Assembly (NCBI GenBank): GCA_000750105.3
Contig: JPHH03000010.1
Span: 1 to 64,000 of the forward strand
Source of the DNA: Tolypocladium sp. Sup5 PDA-1
Lineage: Eukaryota > Ascomycota > Sordariomycetes > Hypocreales > Ophiocordycipitaceae
Direction: 5' to 3'
Length of the DNA stretch: 64,000 bases
Shown here: positions 1 through 11,341 of the stretch, piece by piece
Numbering within the stretch: the first letter of the stretch is position 1
Layout: each line of letters opens with the position of its first letter
Program-made: the position numbers and the translations under genes
Notes under the pieces: model-generated
Seen by the model: only the letters and a program-made list of their open reading frames with translations
Database searches by the model: none
What the model was told of the DNA's origin: nothing

Positions 1-839
1 ATCTTTCACATTTCGCTACTCGAGATAGCACTATAGGACGCAGAAACACAAGACTACATCGAAGTTATAGACGACAACGAATACGAAGTCGAATAGATAT
101 TAGATTCAAGAATACATAACAAAATCTAACAATAGTTAGTTAAGTAGAAAGGATATAGACACGAAGAAAATACCTAGGAACCCGCTAAATATCTTAAGAA
201 CTGCCGGCCGTTGCTAAGGCAGTTCCGCCAGACTCACGAACGGACACTAGAGGACCCACGTCTATAAGGTCCTCACCTAGACTAAGGGATAACTAGTCAA
301 ACTCGTTAGGGACACCTAGCGACTAAAGGTCATCTACCACCTAGCGCTCGTGGGATTCTAGCGCAGGGACAAGTTCATCCTCCTTATCTAGCTTAGCCAT
401 ACCCCGCTAGAATAACTCGGTACTCTTCTCTTTCGCCTTCTTCTTAATACAGCGAATACGAGCAAGACGATTCAACGCCTCGGATAATTGCAATTAGAGC
501 TTTTCTAGCAGCTCCCTAGCCTCCTCCTCCTCGGCATCCAACTTTCTTTATTAATCTATCAAACGCGTTACTAAGAGGATTAGCAAATAGAAGGAAGGTG
601 CGCGAAGGGAAGCGAGACAAACAGGACGACGCCACCAAAACACTATCACAGTTCGAACGACCCCGTTTCACACACTCATAGCAGCGGGAAGAGCCCCCTG
701 CCATATTGCAAGTCAACTTCCGCTTAAAACAAAAAGTGCAAGGCATATCCGCAGCGCTGCCTTCGGCTAGGACAAGGGAAGCTAGACGGTCGCGTTCGAA
801 GGATTTGCGAGATTTCGGTTTTTTAACACGACCTGACAT
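1..839 (-). pseudogene. RIP-degraded repeat-associated zinc-cluster/coiled-coil ORF
   Basis: The reading frame starts at 839 with a basic N-terminus and a CxxC...C...CxxC cluster (CTFCFKRKLTC, then RCYECVKRGRSNC), resembling the Zn-cluster-like head of hypothetical proteins common near fungal repeats. A GT...AG intron appears to lie near 650-570. Beyond it the expected Glu/Leu-rich coiled coil is readable (for example LDAEEEEARELLEKL at about 500-540), but it is cut by many stops. In this frame most stops are TAG or TAA where Gln (CAG/CAA) would fit the coiled coil, the signature of C-to-T change by repeat-induced point mutation. The frame continues to the window edge with further stops. The protein family has no assigned function that I know of. 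Family recognition is from memory; the stop pattern is seen directly. Confidence 0.6.
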
Positions 840-1082
840 AGTATTAGCATAATATCTCAGAATGATTACAAGAATAGGTTACCGCACCTACAAATGCGGG
901 CGCAGGTAGGGTATTTATGCGTTAGTCACGGGTGTTATAAGGCCAGGTCTTGGGGACAAGACCGTTAGGAGAGGGGATATCGTATTACGACCCAGGCTAA
1001 CGGGCCACGGGATAGGCCGGCTATGCAGGCGCTAATACGGGCTACACGGAACAATAGTCAGAACAGTCAACCAATAAACGGA

Positions 1083-1217
1083 GGATCGGTGCGATCCACG
1101 GGATAGATCATGCGATCCATTAGATAGATCATTAACGATCTATGGATCATTAGTGATCCATGGATTATAACGATCCAAGGGATCGTAGTGATCCCTAGGA
1201 GCGGCAGCGATCCATCA
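1083..1217. repeat. GATC-rich short palindrome cluster
   Basis: Twelve GATC tetranucleotides occur in about 135 bp, many as GGATC or GATCC with short spacers (GATCCATGGATT, GATCATTAGTGATCC). The block lies directly upstream of the degraded repeat ORF, which points away from it on the minus strand. The rest of 840-1319 holds no gene I can support. The block may be part of the repeat element's promoter or terminal region. Confidence 0.5.
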
Positions 1218-1539
1218 CCAGTATATAGGACCCCCCAATTTCCTCACCATAGCATAGATACCTCGCCAGCTTTCAATACATTGTTCTAATACAGACACAC
1301 TTGTATTACTTCAAACCCTTTGGTTACGATCTACTGTCCGGGACATCCGATCTATCACTATCGTGACAAGACCATTCAACGGCTACGCCCTGACCTACCT
1401 GCCAACATAAACCTCCGGTTTATCCCTTGGGAACCCAAACCGTCACACACAGGCCTCAACGGCATAGATAAAAGGAAGCTCTTTTCCACTCATTTAGCTA
1501 GAAATCAAGAGTCTTTACTAGTTAATTATCTCACCTTCT

Positions 1540-4500
1540 CACGCGTTATGCTGCTCATCCGGCACGCTTCCGTCAAGCATCCCCTCGTCAAAGGACGACG
1601 GTACCTGCGAGACAAAGGAGGTCAAAGGCGGTGACAGCTGCGGATCCATGGCGTCTAAGTGTAACCTCAGCGCGAATGACTTTATGAAGGTCAACACAAA
1701 GGACGATCTTTGCTCGACCTTAGCCGAGGGACAGCAAGTATGTTGTTCGCGCGGCAAGCTGCCTGACAGGCGCCTAAAACCTGAGGCAGACGGAACTTGC
1801 GCATCGTACAAGACCAACCAAGACGACAGTTGTGCCAGCATCGCGGCTTCTCGCGACCTCACCATCAAGGATCTTGAAAACTTCAACAAAAAGACTTGGG
1901 GCTGGAACGGCTGTGATGTTCTCTGGCTGGGCTTTAGGCTCTGTGTTAGTGAGGGAGATCCTCCCATGCCCGAGTCTGTGTCTAACGCTGTCTGCGGCCC
2001 AACCGTTCCCCGATCAAATGACTTCGGCTTGGCACCTAAGGGGGTTGACTTGGCGGACCTTAATCCTTGCCCTCTTAAGGCCTGTTGCAATGTTTGGGGC
2101 CAGTGTGGTCTGTCGGATGACTTTTGCCTGGAAGCGAAGTCGAAGACTGGCGCCCCGGGTACTTCTGGCCTCCGCAACGGATGTAAGTGTTCTATCATTA
2201 AAAATCGACACGAGAGTGGATACTGAACGGAGAATTACATTAGGCGTCAGCAACTGCGGCATGGACATCATCAAAGGGTCGCCGCCTGCTAGCAAGATCA
2301 ATATTGCGTACTTCGAGGCCTGGAACCAAAACCGTCCGTGCTTGAATATGGATGTGAATATGATCGACACGAGCAAATACACACACGTCTACTTTGCCTT
2401 TGCTGAGGTGACGAGAGACTTTAAAGTGGACATCAGCAAGGTAGAGGGCCAGTTTGAGAGATTCAAAGCCATGTCAGGTGTGAAGAAAATCATTTCATTT
2501 GGAGGATGGGATTTTAGTGCATTGCCCGGCACGTATAATATCCTGCGCCAGGCTGTTCAGCCAGAAAACCGGGAAGTGTTTAAGAACAGCGTGGTTGACT
2601 TTGTCAATCAGCATGACCTCGACGGTGTTGACCTTGATTGGGAATATCCCGGGGTAAGAACGATCCTCCCTAATCTTGATTCTCCTATCTTTGACAGCAC
2701 TAACTGCGAACAACGGTCTGCAGGCTCCTGACATTCCAGACATCCCTGCAGATGATCCGAAAAATGGTATTAACTTTTACAAATTCTTGGTTACGGTAAA
2801 GTCGGCCCTTGGCAAGTCTAAGTTAGTGTCTTTCGCCGCCCCCTCTTCTTACTGGTATCTTAAAGCGTACCTAGTTCTTCTTATGTCCAAGTCTCTCGAC
2901 TACGTCGTCTTTATGACTTACGATCTTCACGGCCAGTGGGATTACGGCAATAAGTGGACGTCACCCGGATGTCCTATAGGCAACTGCTTGCGATCTCACG
3001 TTAATGACACCGAAACAAGGGCTGCTCTCGCCATGATCACAAAAGCGGGTGTGCCGTCTAATAAGGTGGTTGTTGGCGTTGCCAGTTACGGACGCTCTTT
3101 CAAGATGGAGGCCGCCGGTTGCGACGGTCCGATGTGCAAGTTTACCGGCTCTCCGCGCGTCTCAAATGCCGCTAAAGGCCGATGCACGGATACGGCCGGG
3201 TACATCTCAAACGCAGAGGTTGCCGAGATTATTTCTACTAGCAAGGCGACCAAGCAGTGGAAAGAAGCCGGGTCTAACATTTTGGTGTACGGAGATACCG
3301 AATGGGTGGCGTATATGGATGACGGCATAAAGGCTCTCCGGTCTAAGTTCTATGATATGTATAACTTTGCCGGAACTACGGACTGGGCTGTCGATTTGCA
3401 ATTATTCCAAGAGTGAGTACAGATGCAGTTCATGGCCTTCATTCGCCGAATGATGCTGACTCTTCTTCTCAGCGGCAGTGACGGAGGAGGTGACGACGGT
3501 GATTACGAAGTCGAGATCGACGACACTCTTTCCGACTGCACTGGTCAATACGGGTCCCTGGAGTTTCTGGGAGTATCCAGCAACTACGGATACATGCCTC
3601 CTGAATGCGCCGAGAAGTTCGCTGCTACTATAGAGGTCAGCATTATGGAAGATGCCTTGGAAAAGTATAACGACTTGATAAAAGGCGGCTATAAGGGAAA
3701 GTTCGCAATTTACGAAAAGTATACCAAGCACGTGGTGCATCTGCAAATGAACGAATTTATGGCAAGCGACGAAGTATAGAAATACTTCAAATGCACGGAG
3801 ACGAAATTACTTCTATGTTGCAACGCCTGCAGATACAATTGCAAGGAAGGTGAAACTTGTCAGAGCTCCGCAGGCTGCAAAGATGGCACGGACGCCGTCG
3901 AAACCAAGTGCCCGCAAATGGAACACGAAATCGACATGAACGACCGAAGACATATCCCTAATGCGACGTTCTACCTCGAAGACATATCTGGTTTCTTCGA
4001 AGCCATCGGGGATAAATACGGCATTGAAAGTTCGTGGCTCAATTGGGGCAGAAGGCACATGAGAACCAACAACGGCTGCCAGTACTCACATGGAGAGTCA
4101 ATCAACGATTGCAGGGACCGTGTGGACAATTGGTGGTACAATTACCCCAGTGCAGATGAAGACAAAATCAAAGTATACAACCCAAATGACCTCATCAGCA
4201 ACGCCTATGACGAGATAAAAAGATATGCTGGAAAATTTCAAGATTGTCAGAGACTTCAACGATTACGACGACGTGATGCCGTGGTCTGACGCGGTCGACG
4301 CAATGGCATTACCGTCGCTTACCCTGCAGGCAGCCGTGGCCAGCATGCAGGATATTGTCGACAAGGCCAAGGAAATTGAGGAGGAGGAGCAGAAAGAGAT
4401 CATACTCAACATGATCATGGGCATTCTGTTCTTCATACCCTTTGCTGGAGAGGCCGCCGGCGCATCAGGCTTGACGGCTACACGGACTCTACTGCGTTTG

Positions 4501-4739
4501 ATTGGTAACGCGGGCGATCTGGGCATGACCGTTTACGGAGTTGTCCAAGACCCCAAGAATGCCTTCAATACTGTATTTGGGTATTTGCTTGGAAAAGCCT
4601 TGGATAATACTTCGTTCAGTAATGCTGCCAAGGCGAGACGGGGAATGAAGGGGAGCGAGCTCGACAACCTGGGAAAGATCAAGGACGGGTTGGAAAAAAT
4701 CGACAAGATACGAGGAAAAGTCTGTGCTCTTTTCTGAGT
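1540..4739 (+). pseudogene. Killer-toxin-like GH18 chitinase (LysM-ChtBD1-GH18), disrupted
   Basis: This encodes a subgroup C (killer-toxin-like) family 18 chitinase. Readable parts in order: the tail of a LysM (CCSSGTLP, about 1547), a LysM (1594-1760), a second LysM (1795-1965), a Cys-rich chitin-binding type 1 domain (1990-2182), and GH18 with the catalytic motif DGVDLDWEYPG intact at about 2620-2653 and MTYDLHGQWDY. The long C-terminal region typical of the family follows, ending at 4737. Introns: 2183-2243, 2654-2723 and 3413-3472, all GT-AG and frame-consistent. Defects: no signal peptide or start can be joined, because the frame meets stops upstream of 1540; there is an in-frame TAG at 3777-3779 where Gln is expected; and there is a +1 frame change within the A5 run at 4217-4221, after which the conserved hydrophobic C-terminus continues from about 4225. 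The adjacent LysM gene matches the known habit of these chitinases to sit beside LysM genes. Probably a pseudogene; assembly error could explain the A-run shift. Confidence 0.8.
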
Positions 4740-5262
4740 ACAGGTGGGGAAGATTTGGAAAGTATATACTAAATCAAGTCTGAAGAAGCTATGGCACTAT
4801 AAAAAAGAATCACTTGGTACCAATCCTGGGTACTCCAGAAGAACTGTTATAGAAGGTCATACTACAGATAAAAGTCAAAAACCGTACCGATGTTTTTCAT
4901 TTCGGTTTACGGAATACAGAACACTAAAACGGAAATAAAGGAGTCTAATAAATTTTTGGGTCAGGTGAAGATTGGTCGTATGAACAATCAGTTGGTCTCT
5001 CAAAACGTGTCGTTCGAGACTCATCGGGCCAGAACAGCTCCGTCAAATGCAACCAACGAACCGCGCATCTTATCCTACGCGTCATATCCTTCATTACAAT
5101 TTTGATTAGGGCTAGACCTAGCCCCATGCCCCTGGACGGCCTCCACAGCCATTAATATAAGATGACTTGGGAAGGCACCTGTTTTCCCTGTTGCATCTCC
5201 TTCTTTCTTTTTCACGGTTGACAGCATTCACCTCAACGTTCTTCTTTTCACGAAAAGAAAAA
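4740..5262. other. Intergenic spacer, promoter of LysM gene
   Basis: AT-rich spacer with only short chance ORFs. The last 100 bases are pyrimidine-rich (CTTCTTTC, TCTTCTTTTCACG), typical of a fungal core promoter or 5' leader just before the ATG at 5263. I see no other feature. Confidence 0.5.
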
Positions 5263-7558
5263 ATGTTGTCAACTTCCATTACTTCATTGGCTGTCGCCAG
5301 TCTCTACGGTCTTGCGCTGGCTGGCGTCGCCCAGCAGCCGGAGGCAGGCATTCTGCAAGCTCGGGATGGCAAGCCAGGCTTTCCATACGACAAGAATACT
5401 ACTCCGTATTGCAGCTTCTGGTACGATAACGATGGATCTATGTCCTGCCAAGACGTTGTCAGTGTCTTTGCCATCAACATGGACACGTTTTTGAAATGGG
5501 TACGCTTCTCCCATGATGTCCGCCTTACTCTATAATGTGTCAGGCTAACAAAGGTATCTGATTTCCTTGTTAAGAATCCCTCCGTGACTCCTAACTGTGG
5601 GAATTTCATATCGTCTCGCTCTTACTGCATGGAAGTTAGCGGCGAGCCTAAGCCAACTACGACAACTACCACCACCAGCGTCACCTCCAGCTCGACACCT
5701 GTCGAACCCACGACTAGCACGATAACTAAGCCTTCTAATGGTAAGCCTCGTGGAGTATCACACGTTCATGGCTATCCTCTTGGACGCTAATCGTAAACTC
5801 TAGGAATCGAGACTCCCGCCCCCGTCCAGCCTGACATTGTGAGCAATTGCAACAAGTTCTACTGGGTGAAAAAAGGCGAAAGCTACGACAACATTGCCTC
5901 CGAGAACGGCATTCGGGTTGATGATTTCCTCTCCTGGAACCCCAAGGCCGGCCAGCAGTGCGCCGGCCTGTGGGCCGACACGTACGCCTGCGTATCAGTC
6001 ATCGGGTACAAGCCCTCTCCCACCAACACCAAGCCCAGCAACGGCGTGGAGACCCCGTCGCCCCTGCAGCCCAGCATGGTAGGCGACTGCAACAGGTTCT
6101 ACTACGTCAATAGAGGTGACACGTGCGCTAATATTGCCGGCTCCCACGACATCTCCGTTGCGGACTTCGCATCCTGGAACCCTAAGGTCGGCGCCGACTG
6201 CACTGGCTTGTGGGCAGACGCCTACGCGTGCATTTCCACCATTGGCCATGAACCAGGAACCCCCACGAACCCTTCTAATGGGTAGGTGACGTCAAATGCA
6301 TTATGTCTCAAGTAATCATCACTAAGAAGCGACTCCCTCTAGCATTGAAACCCCTATGCCGACGCAGCCAGATATCATCGACGTTTGCAATAAGTTCTAC
6401 TTCGTTAAAGGAGGCCAGTCCTGTGCCGATATCGCCTCCGAGAATGGCATCTCCATCGCCGATTTTGTCGGTTGGAATCCCAAGGCGGGAAACGACTGCT
6501 CCGGTCTCTGGGCAAACGCAAACGCTTGTGTGGGCGTTATCGGCTTGTACGACTTCAATGACGGCACTAGCAATAGGTGGTCCGTTGTCGATGGCACCTA
6601 CGACACTAAGTCTAAGGCGCTCGTGGCCGACGGCGCCGGCAAGGCAGTCCTCAAGGCTCCCTTTACCGATTTCATCTGTAAAGCCGAGGTCACCCTCCCC
6701 ACCTCTACTGGAAACGCTGGCGTGATCTTTCGCGCGTCCAATGTAGGCGCCGGTGTGGATAATTACCGCGGCTACTACGCCGGTATCTCGGCTGATCCTG
6801 GCGGCTATGTCGTGATTGGGCGCGCGGATAACGACTGGAGCCAACTTGCCCAAATTCCCCTCAACATTAACCCCGGCCAGACATGCCTCCTCAAGGTGAT
6901 GGCACTTGCCGACGAGATCTCCGTCTTTGTAAACGACTTGGGGACCCCCAAGCTTACTGTTCGAGATAACACGTACCGAAGTGGCATCATGGGCGTCCGC
7001 AGTTTTAATACCGGGGCCACCTTTGATAATGTGCGGATGGCGCCCATTGTCTACGATAACTTTGAAAAGAACATGGTTGGGTGGAAGATCTACGACGGCT
7101 TTTTTGACGCCCGGACGAAGGAGCTTGTTGCCAGCGACGTTTTCAGTGGCAAGGCCGTTCTCGACACCACGTTCGAGGATTTCACTATAGAAGTCGACAT
7201 CACACTCCCCGACGCTGGCAGCGGGAACGGCGGCTTCATCTTCCGTGCCACTGGCCTAGGCAACGGTGCCGATGCCTACAACGGTTACTATGCCGGCATT
7301 GGGACTAACGGCGCCCTGACTCTTGGTCTAGCCAACGGCTCTTGGAGAGAACTTAGTACTGCGTCCATGGATATCCACGCCGGCCAGAAGTATCGCATGA
7401 AAATCCGAGCCATTGGCGACAAGATTGATATCTTTGTGGATGACATTGGTACGCCCAAGATTAGCTTCAGGGATGGCACTTATAAGAGGGGTGTGACGGG
7501 CGTGCGAGTGTTCCGGACGGGTGCAAAGGTGGATAACTACAAGGTGCAGAAGGAGTGA
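5263..7558 (+). CDS. Secreted four-LysM protein with two concanavalin A-like C-terminal domains
   Basis: Model of four exons (5263-5499, 5575-5740, 5804-6281, 6343-7558), 698 aa. A signal peptide covers about residues 1-21. One divergent LysM (about 48-100) is followed by a Thr-rich linker and three close LysM copies (about 148-200, 226-282, 311-361), each of the form CNKFYxVxxGxSCxxIA...DFxxWNPKxxxxCxGLWA...C. The linkers repeat the motif PSNG-IETP, and two of the introns fall exactly there, which suggests duplication of an exon unit. The last 340 residues form two tandem, mutually similar beta-rich units (about 362-525 and 529-698) starting YDFNDG and YDNFEK, each with a GNxGxIFRA...GYYAG core, resembling LamG/3-keto-disaccharide-hydrolase-like folds. 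LysM proteins bind chitin outside the cell, shielding hyphae or dampening host immunity. The start at 5263 was chosen over the in-frame 5167 because it begins the signal peptide. Confidence 0.9.
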
Positions 7559-9735
7559 TTAGACACATTTTACGTGCTAGAGTAGTAATGTAGACAAGCC
7601 CTGAATCAGGCGTTTCATCATGTTCGGCTTATTCCACCTGGTTCTACGCAAAGTCTGGGTGAAGTTCAATAGCTGCAGCTTGCTCCCAGCCGACAAATCC
7701 AATTGCTCAAAATCGAGAAAAGAGAGGTTCATGAATGTCGGGCGCATGTCGAAAGCAAGAGCCCGTGAACATGAAAGGAAGAAAATCTTTCGACTTGGAT
7801 AAAGAAGGCTAACGTCCCACTCACTTTCAGAACATACTGACTATCCTGTTGTGTGCAAAATCAGGTGCAGCAGCAACATAACCCCTGCCTGACGAAGGGA
7901 CCTCTGGATACATGATAATGAGTATAACCGGAGACAGGCCAAGGATTGAAGGACCCTCAAACCTAGTTCAGGGAAAGGATGCGAGAAATGATAAAATGTC
8001 CCAGTCATCCCATTCTAATCCTATCACTCGTAAACTCTTGCCATGCAAGCAGGGCACGATTGATACTTAATCCACAGCATCCAAGTTGCTGGCCTACTAT
8101 ATTATACCCCCTGGATCGAATAAGATGCCAAGGCCTGCCACGCCTGGAGTCATCCCGGATCGAACAATCTCATCGGAAGCATCACGCCCCCATTTCAGTC
8201 GTGCTAAGAGTGTGACGTGTACTTTCAAGGGAGCTGACCCCTGCGGCCTTATAATAGAATAAAGCCAAGTGTCTCGGTCCTGGCCGCCAACCACACCCCT
8301 CCCCCCGGTTGGGTCAACCCAACCATCGTCCAGGTCATCCACACACACCTTTGCCAGATTGGACCTTTCTGTTTTCTGGTGAAGTTGCACGGCAACAGTA
8401 CTCCGTAAAGCCCCAGGGCTAATTACCGCGATTGCCAGCTCCGGCTGAGAGCGAAGCTACAGTGGCCTGCTAGTTGCAGTCAAGAGAGTTAGCTAGCGAG
8501 GCTGACCAGCACACACTTGGGCGACCGATGAAACATTACTCCGTACCGTGTGCGTTTGTCATCAGACGCACTGTAACTCTCCTTGCGCCTGCCGTCACTT
8601 TATTCAAGCAGCGAGCTGACGATCTCACGAACCTTTCGATCGGGGCGGTCCAGACGCCCCATGAGTTGCTGTTGGCGGCGCACAGCGCGGCATGTCTCTT
8701 GTCGGGGGTTCGATGCAGACAGTGACCGCGGCAAAAATCAGCGCATCAACCAAATCTTCAGCGGCCTTCAGCTTCCCTCAGCGGCTCCAGGGCCAGACCT
8801 TGGAGGCCACAGAAGTACAACCAAGCCCACAGTGGACACGGGCCGCTGGGCACTGGCTCGGAGCACCCGACGACCGACGCTGTGGCCCCCTAATCCCGCG
8901 AGTCTGACGAGTGGCGGCGCCTGGAGTCGCAGATGACGGCCCGCGGAACAGGGGGTCGCGTGCCGGCAGATGGCCACCTGCGTGTTATTCGACAAGTCGC
9001 CAGCGCCGCAAGGATGCCGAGCTAATATTGGAGCACGAACCACGAGATAGGCCGGCTGGCCCGCCGCCGCGCTCCGCTCCGTCCGTCGCAGAAGTCAGAA
9101 CCGAACCATCTTTGGTGACAAGGGCCTAGCAGGGGGCCCCAGATGGTGGGATCAGTGGCGGCATGTCCTCATCATGCCGTCCCTCTGGGCTGCGCTGGGG
9201 CATGGCTTTGCTTTAGCGGATGCTCCCGGTCACTGCCGAACAAACGGAGACGCCGGGTCCCTTGTGAAGGTTTGGGCGAGCCCAGAGGCGGTCCAGCGTC
9301 GGACCACGGAATATTTTGCTGTACAGTGCTGTACGGAGTCGGTACGAACGCGTAGGGGAGCTCGGGGGGGCAGTGGTCGGGGGCACTGGCAGAGAGGAAC
9401 GGAGGACAGACTCATCCGCGGTGACGGCTCTCAGAGACAAGGTTGCAACTAAGGGCGACTACGAGCATGCTGACGATAGCCTACTCGTAGGGTGAGCATC
9501 CGTCGAACCGTTTGCGACACTCTTATCACCCGTCAGCGCCATTGTCCCTCGTTTTGTCTCTCCTCTCTCTCTCCAAGGCGACGTTATTGCTGCCTCCCGT
9601 CCACTCCTTCACCTTCACACGAAGCCGCGACCACAAACCCGTCTCTGCTCGCTCACGCCAGACGAGCGCCGACGAGCCCGCTCCGTCGCTGATGAGAGTG
9701 AGACACGCCCATGACCGAGCGGTGCCACGACGATC
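7559..9735. other. Gene-free stretch with promoter of the rhodopsin-domain gene
   Basis: About 2.2 kb between stop 7558 and start 9736. ORFs here are short, overlap on both strands and resemble nothing I know. From about 9500 the plus strand becomes pyrimidine-rich (CTCTCCTCTCTCTCTCC), as expected for a 5' leader. No tRNA or repeat recognised. Confidence 0.5.
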
Positions 9736-11341
9736 ATGGAGCTCCCGGCTGAGTTGGCGATTGAATCGTGGATCCTGTACGGCTTGGGCGTCGCCGTGGT
9801 CGTGTGCCGGCTGTTGTCGCGGCGCATAAAGCTAGGCAAATGGCGGGATCTCATGATTGACGATTATCTGATGGTGTTTGCTCTGGTACGTCCGTCTTCT
9901 GCGGCTCGCCGAGCCGGGCCAAGCCTCTTCATGCGCGATGCGCACCCTTTGCTTCCTCCGCTCCCCGCCGGCATCGTGTCCCGCGCTCCGTCGTCTCGGC
10001 GCCGAGTCTAACGCCCGGTTCTTGCTGCCGTCTAGGTGAACTTTACTGGAGTCGTCATGTCCATCAACGAAGTCGCCAAGAATGGCAGCAATTACATGCC
10101 GGCCGAGGAGGCCCTCGCGCTCACGCCCGAGGGCGTCCACAAGGCCGTCTACGGCAGCATCATGACGTTTGTCCTCGAGATTTTCACCATCACGGCGACG
10201 TGGACCGTCAAGGCCTGCCTGCTGATCCTCTACGCCCGTCTAACGTAGGTTCTTTTGATTTTCGTCGGGCCCGTGTGCCGCCGCCAGCTGACGCGCCAAA
10301 CAGGAGGAATACCTTGACGAAGCAGCACATGCTGGTCAAGATTGCGTCCGTCTACTGCGTCATCACGTACCTTCTTGTCATCTTTATGTTCATCTTTTAT
10401 TGGTGTAGCCCGACCTACGAATACTGGGCGGTGCCAGTCCGGATCGGTGAGATGTCCAGCGCCGCACCATCGGGGGAGGCAGGCTGCTAACCACGGGTAC
10501 AGATCAATGTGCGACGTACTACCACCACATGATTTTCACGACGGCTCTCAATATTTCTTCCGATCTCTTGCTCCTCTTTATCCCGATTCCCATCATCATC
10601 AAGACGCGCTTACCGACGAAGAGGTACGACGAACGCGCCGACAGCGACCACGTTGGGCTGCGGGCTAACAATATTTCTAGGAAAATCATCCTCTGTTGCA
10701 TTCTCGGCTTGGGTGTTTTCAACGTAAGGACTATATGTTCCTCTGGCCGTCTTCGATCGAGCACTTCTGACTAGTTTCCGCAGATTCTTGCCGCCATTCT
10801 TAACCGATACTACAACTTTAGCACGCCCAACTCGTACGTCTTCCTCTTCTGGTACGTGGCCGAGGTGGGAATCGCCATGATGGTCGGCAACTTGCCGCTC
10901 TGCTGGCCCATCCTGCGTACGGTGCTGGGAAACAGCGAACACTCGAAGACGCCTCCGTCGTACCACGGCGAGACCATCAGCGGCGCCGGCCGCAAGAAGC
11001 GACGCATGAACCCGCTGGGCACGGTGGGCACGACGGTCATGGGCACGACGTGGGACAAGCTTGAAGACCAGGAGTACGGCGGCCCGGCGAGCGAAGGGAA
11101 CCAGACTCAGCAGGCCGGGTCAGATCAGGGCAGCCAGATCGAGCTGGTTCTGCAGGGGCACAAGCACAACCACCATCACACCGCGGCCGTCAGTGCCAAC
11201 GGTACCGGCGGCGCGCAAGAGCAGCCGCATCCAGGGGGGGCGGCAGGGTCCAGCAGTGGCAGCAGCCACAACAGCCCTCCGGACGGTGACAAGATTATGG
11301 TGGTTACGACGGTGGATGTGTCTTCGGAATCGCACCGATGA
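9736..11341 (+). CDS. Integral membrane protein, fungal rhodopsin domain (Pth11-like, SAT4 family)
   Basis: Six exons (9736-9885, 10036-10244, 10304-10446, 10503-10623, 10681-10723, 10784-11341) give 407 aa. The N-terminal 290 or so residues contain seven predicted membrane spans. Family marks include RRIKLGKWRDLMIDDYLM after helix 1, a long extracellular loop, FTITATWTVKACLLILYARLT, a YWCSPTYEYWAVP loop with Cys, and IPIPIIIKTRLPTKRK before helix 6. The tail from about residue 290 is hydrophilic, rich in Gly, His, Ser and Gln (KHNHHHT, SSSGSSHNS), and likely cytosolic. There is no CFEM domain before the first helix. Proteins of this type are non-canonical GPCR-like receptors in the plasma membrane; ligands are mostly unknown. 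The 43-nt fifth exon is supported by phase and by continuity of helix 6. Confidence 0.88.

Noticed and set aside
1320..1634. Plus-strand 104-codon ORF as N-terminus of the chitinase
   Set aside because: It overlaps the LysM coding of 1540-1634 in a different frame and has no signal peptide or LysM features.
8690..8760. Possible tRNA (GGGTTCGATGC resembles a T-loop)
   Set aside because: No acceptor stem or anticodon arm could be folded around it.
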